From an uncultured Eubacteriales bacterium (GTDB taxonomy: Bacteria > Bacillota_A > Clostridia > Christensenellales > Aristaeellaceae), in assembly GCA_900321945.1 (NCBI GenBank), contig ONXY01000413.1, forward strand, positions 1 to 5,527: 5,527 nucleotides of DNA, in the 5' to 3' direction. Below the pieces are notes generated by a model. It worked only from the letters and a program-made list of their open reading frames with translations, was not told the origin of the DNA and did no database searches. A program made the translations under genes and the position numbers. Below, piece after piece: positions 5,466 to 5,527 of the stretch; position 1 is the stretch's first letter, and each line of letters begins with the position of its first letter.

Positions 5466-5527
5466 ATGAAAGCTGAAAGCCGCGGCGCCCGCCCCGGGCC
5501 GGAAACCGCCGCGCCGGAGGAGATCAA
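5466..5527 (+). CDS. Unidentified protein, N-terminal 20 residues only (runs off the right edge)
   Basis: Only the start of this gene is in the window. ATG 5466 is preceded by GGAGG (5453-5457) at eight bases and by a strong promoter. The visible N-terminus, MKAESRGARPGPETAAPEEI, is rich in Ala, Pro, Gly and Glu and looks like a flexible, disordered leader. It has no hydrophobic signal peptide core and no recognisable motif. No function can be given. The paired palindromic elements around its promoter suggest tight regulation, and autoregulation would fit if it encodes a regulator. Confidence 0.72.
   Translation, partial: MKAESRGARPGPETAAPEEI

Noticed and set aside
4709..5527. A long minus-strand frame that enters from the right edge
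   Set aside because: It crosses the winged-helix gene, the terminator and the promoter region on the opposite strand and reads as low-complexity Arg/Pro/Gly sequence. A true gene here would contradict the better plus-strand signals.
1..5527. CRISPR array, tRNA or rRNA genes, insertion sequence ends
   Set aside because: No regularly spaced repeats, cloverleaf-like sequences, ribosomal RNA stretches, transposase motifs or terminal inverted repeats with target duplications were seen.

Overview
The window looks like chromosomal DNA from a GC-rich member of the Firmicutes, probably Clostridia. The grounds are strong AGGAGG-type ribosome binding sites before the genes, vegetative (SigA-type) promoters, a YtrA-subfamily GntR regulator at the head of an ABC-2 transporter operon, and a helicase that reads as an orthologue of Bacillus subtilis YprA/MrfA. 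Genus and species cannot be read from the sequence.

Layout. (1) Positions 1-1211, minus strand: the first 403 residues of an MrfA/YprA-type DEAD/DEAH-box DNA repair helicase; its C-terminus lies beyond the left edge. It has its own promoter at 1248-1276. (2) Positions 1212-1524: a divergent intergenic region with back-to-back promoters and a perfect 10-bp inverted repeat at 1461-1487 that probably is the operator of the next gene. (3) Positions 1525-5179, plus strand: a compact operon of a GntR/YtrA-type regulator (TTG start), an ABC ATPase, a 703-residue permease with a large predicted extracytoplasmic C-terminal domain, and, 70 bases later, a 74-residue free-standing OmpR/PhoB-type winged-helix protein without a receiver domain. 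The first three genes overlap at their ends. An intrinsic terminator at 5217-5245 closes the operon. (4) Positions 5246-5527: a regulatory region with a strong promoter at 5366-5395, flanked by two copies of a 17-bp element (5291-5307 and 5402-5418), driving a gene whose first 20 codons begin at 5466 and run off the right edge.

How the parts may work together. The GntR-like protein probably represses its own operon through the palindrome that covers the start of transcription, and releases it on a signal that cannot be inferred here. The ATPase and permease form an ABC-2 type exporter or a sensing/defence transporter of the YtrB/BcrA sort. The permease's long outer domain and the small winged-helix protein are the least ordinary parts. 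The latter could carry the operon's state to other promoters or be a remnant of a response regulator. The helicase is a separate divergent unit with no evident functional link.
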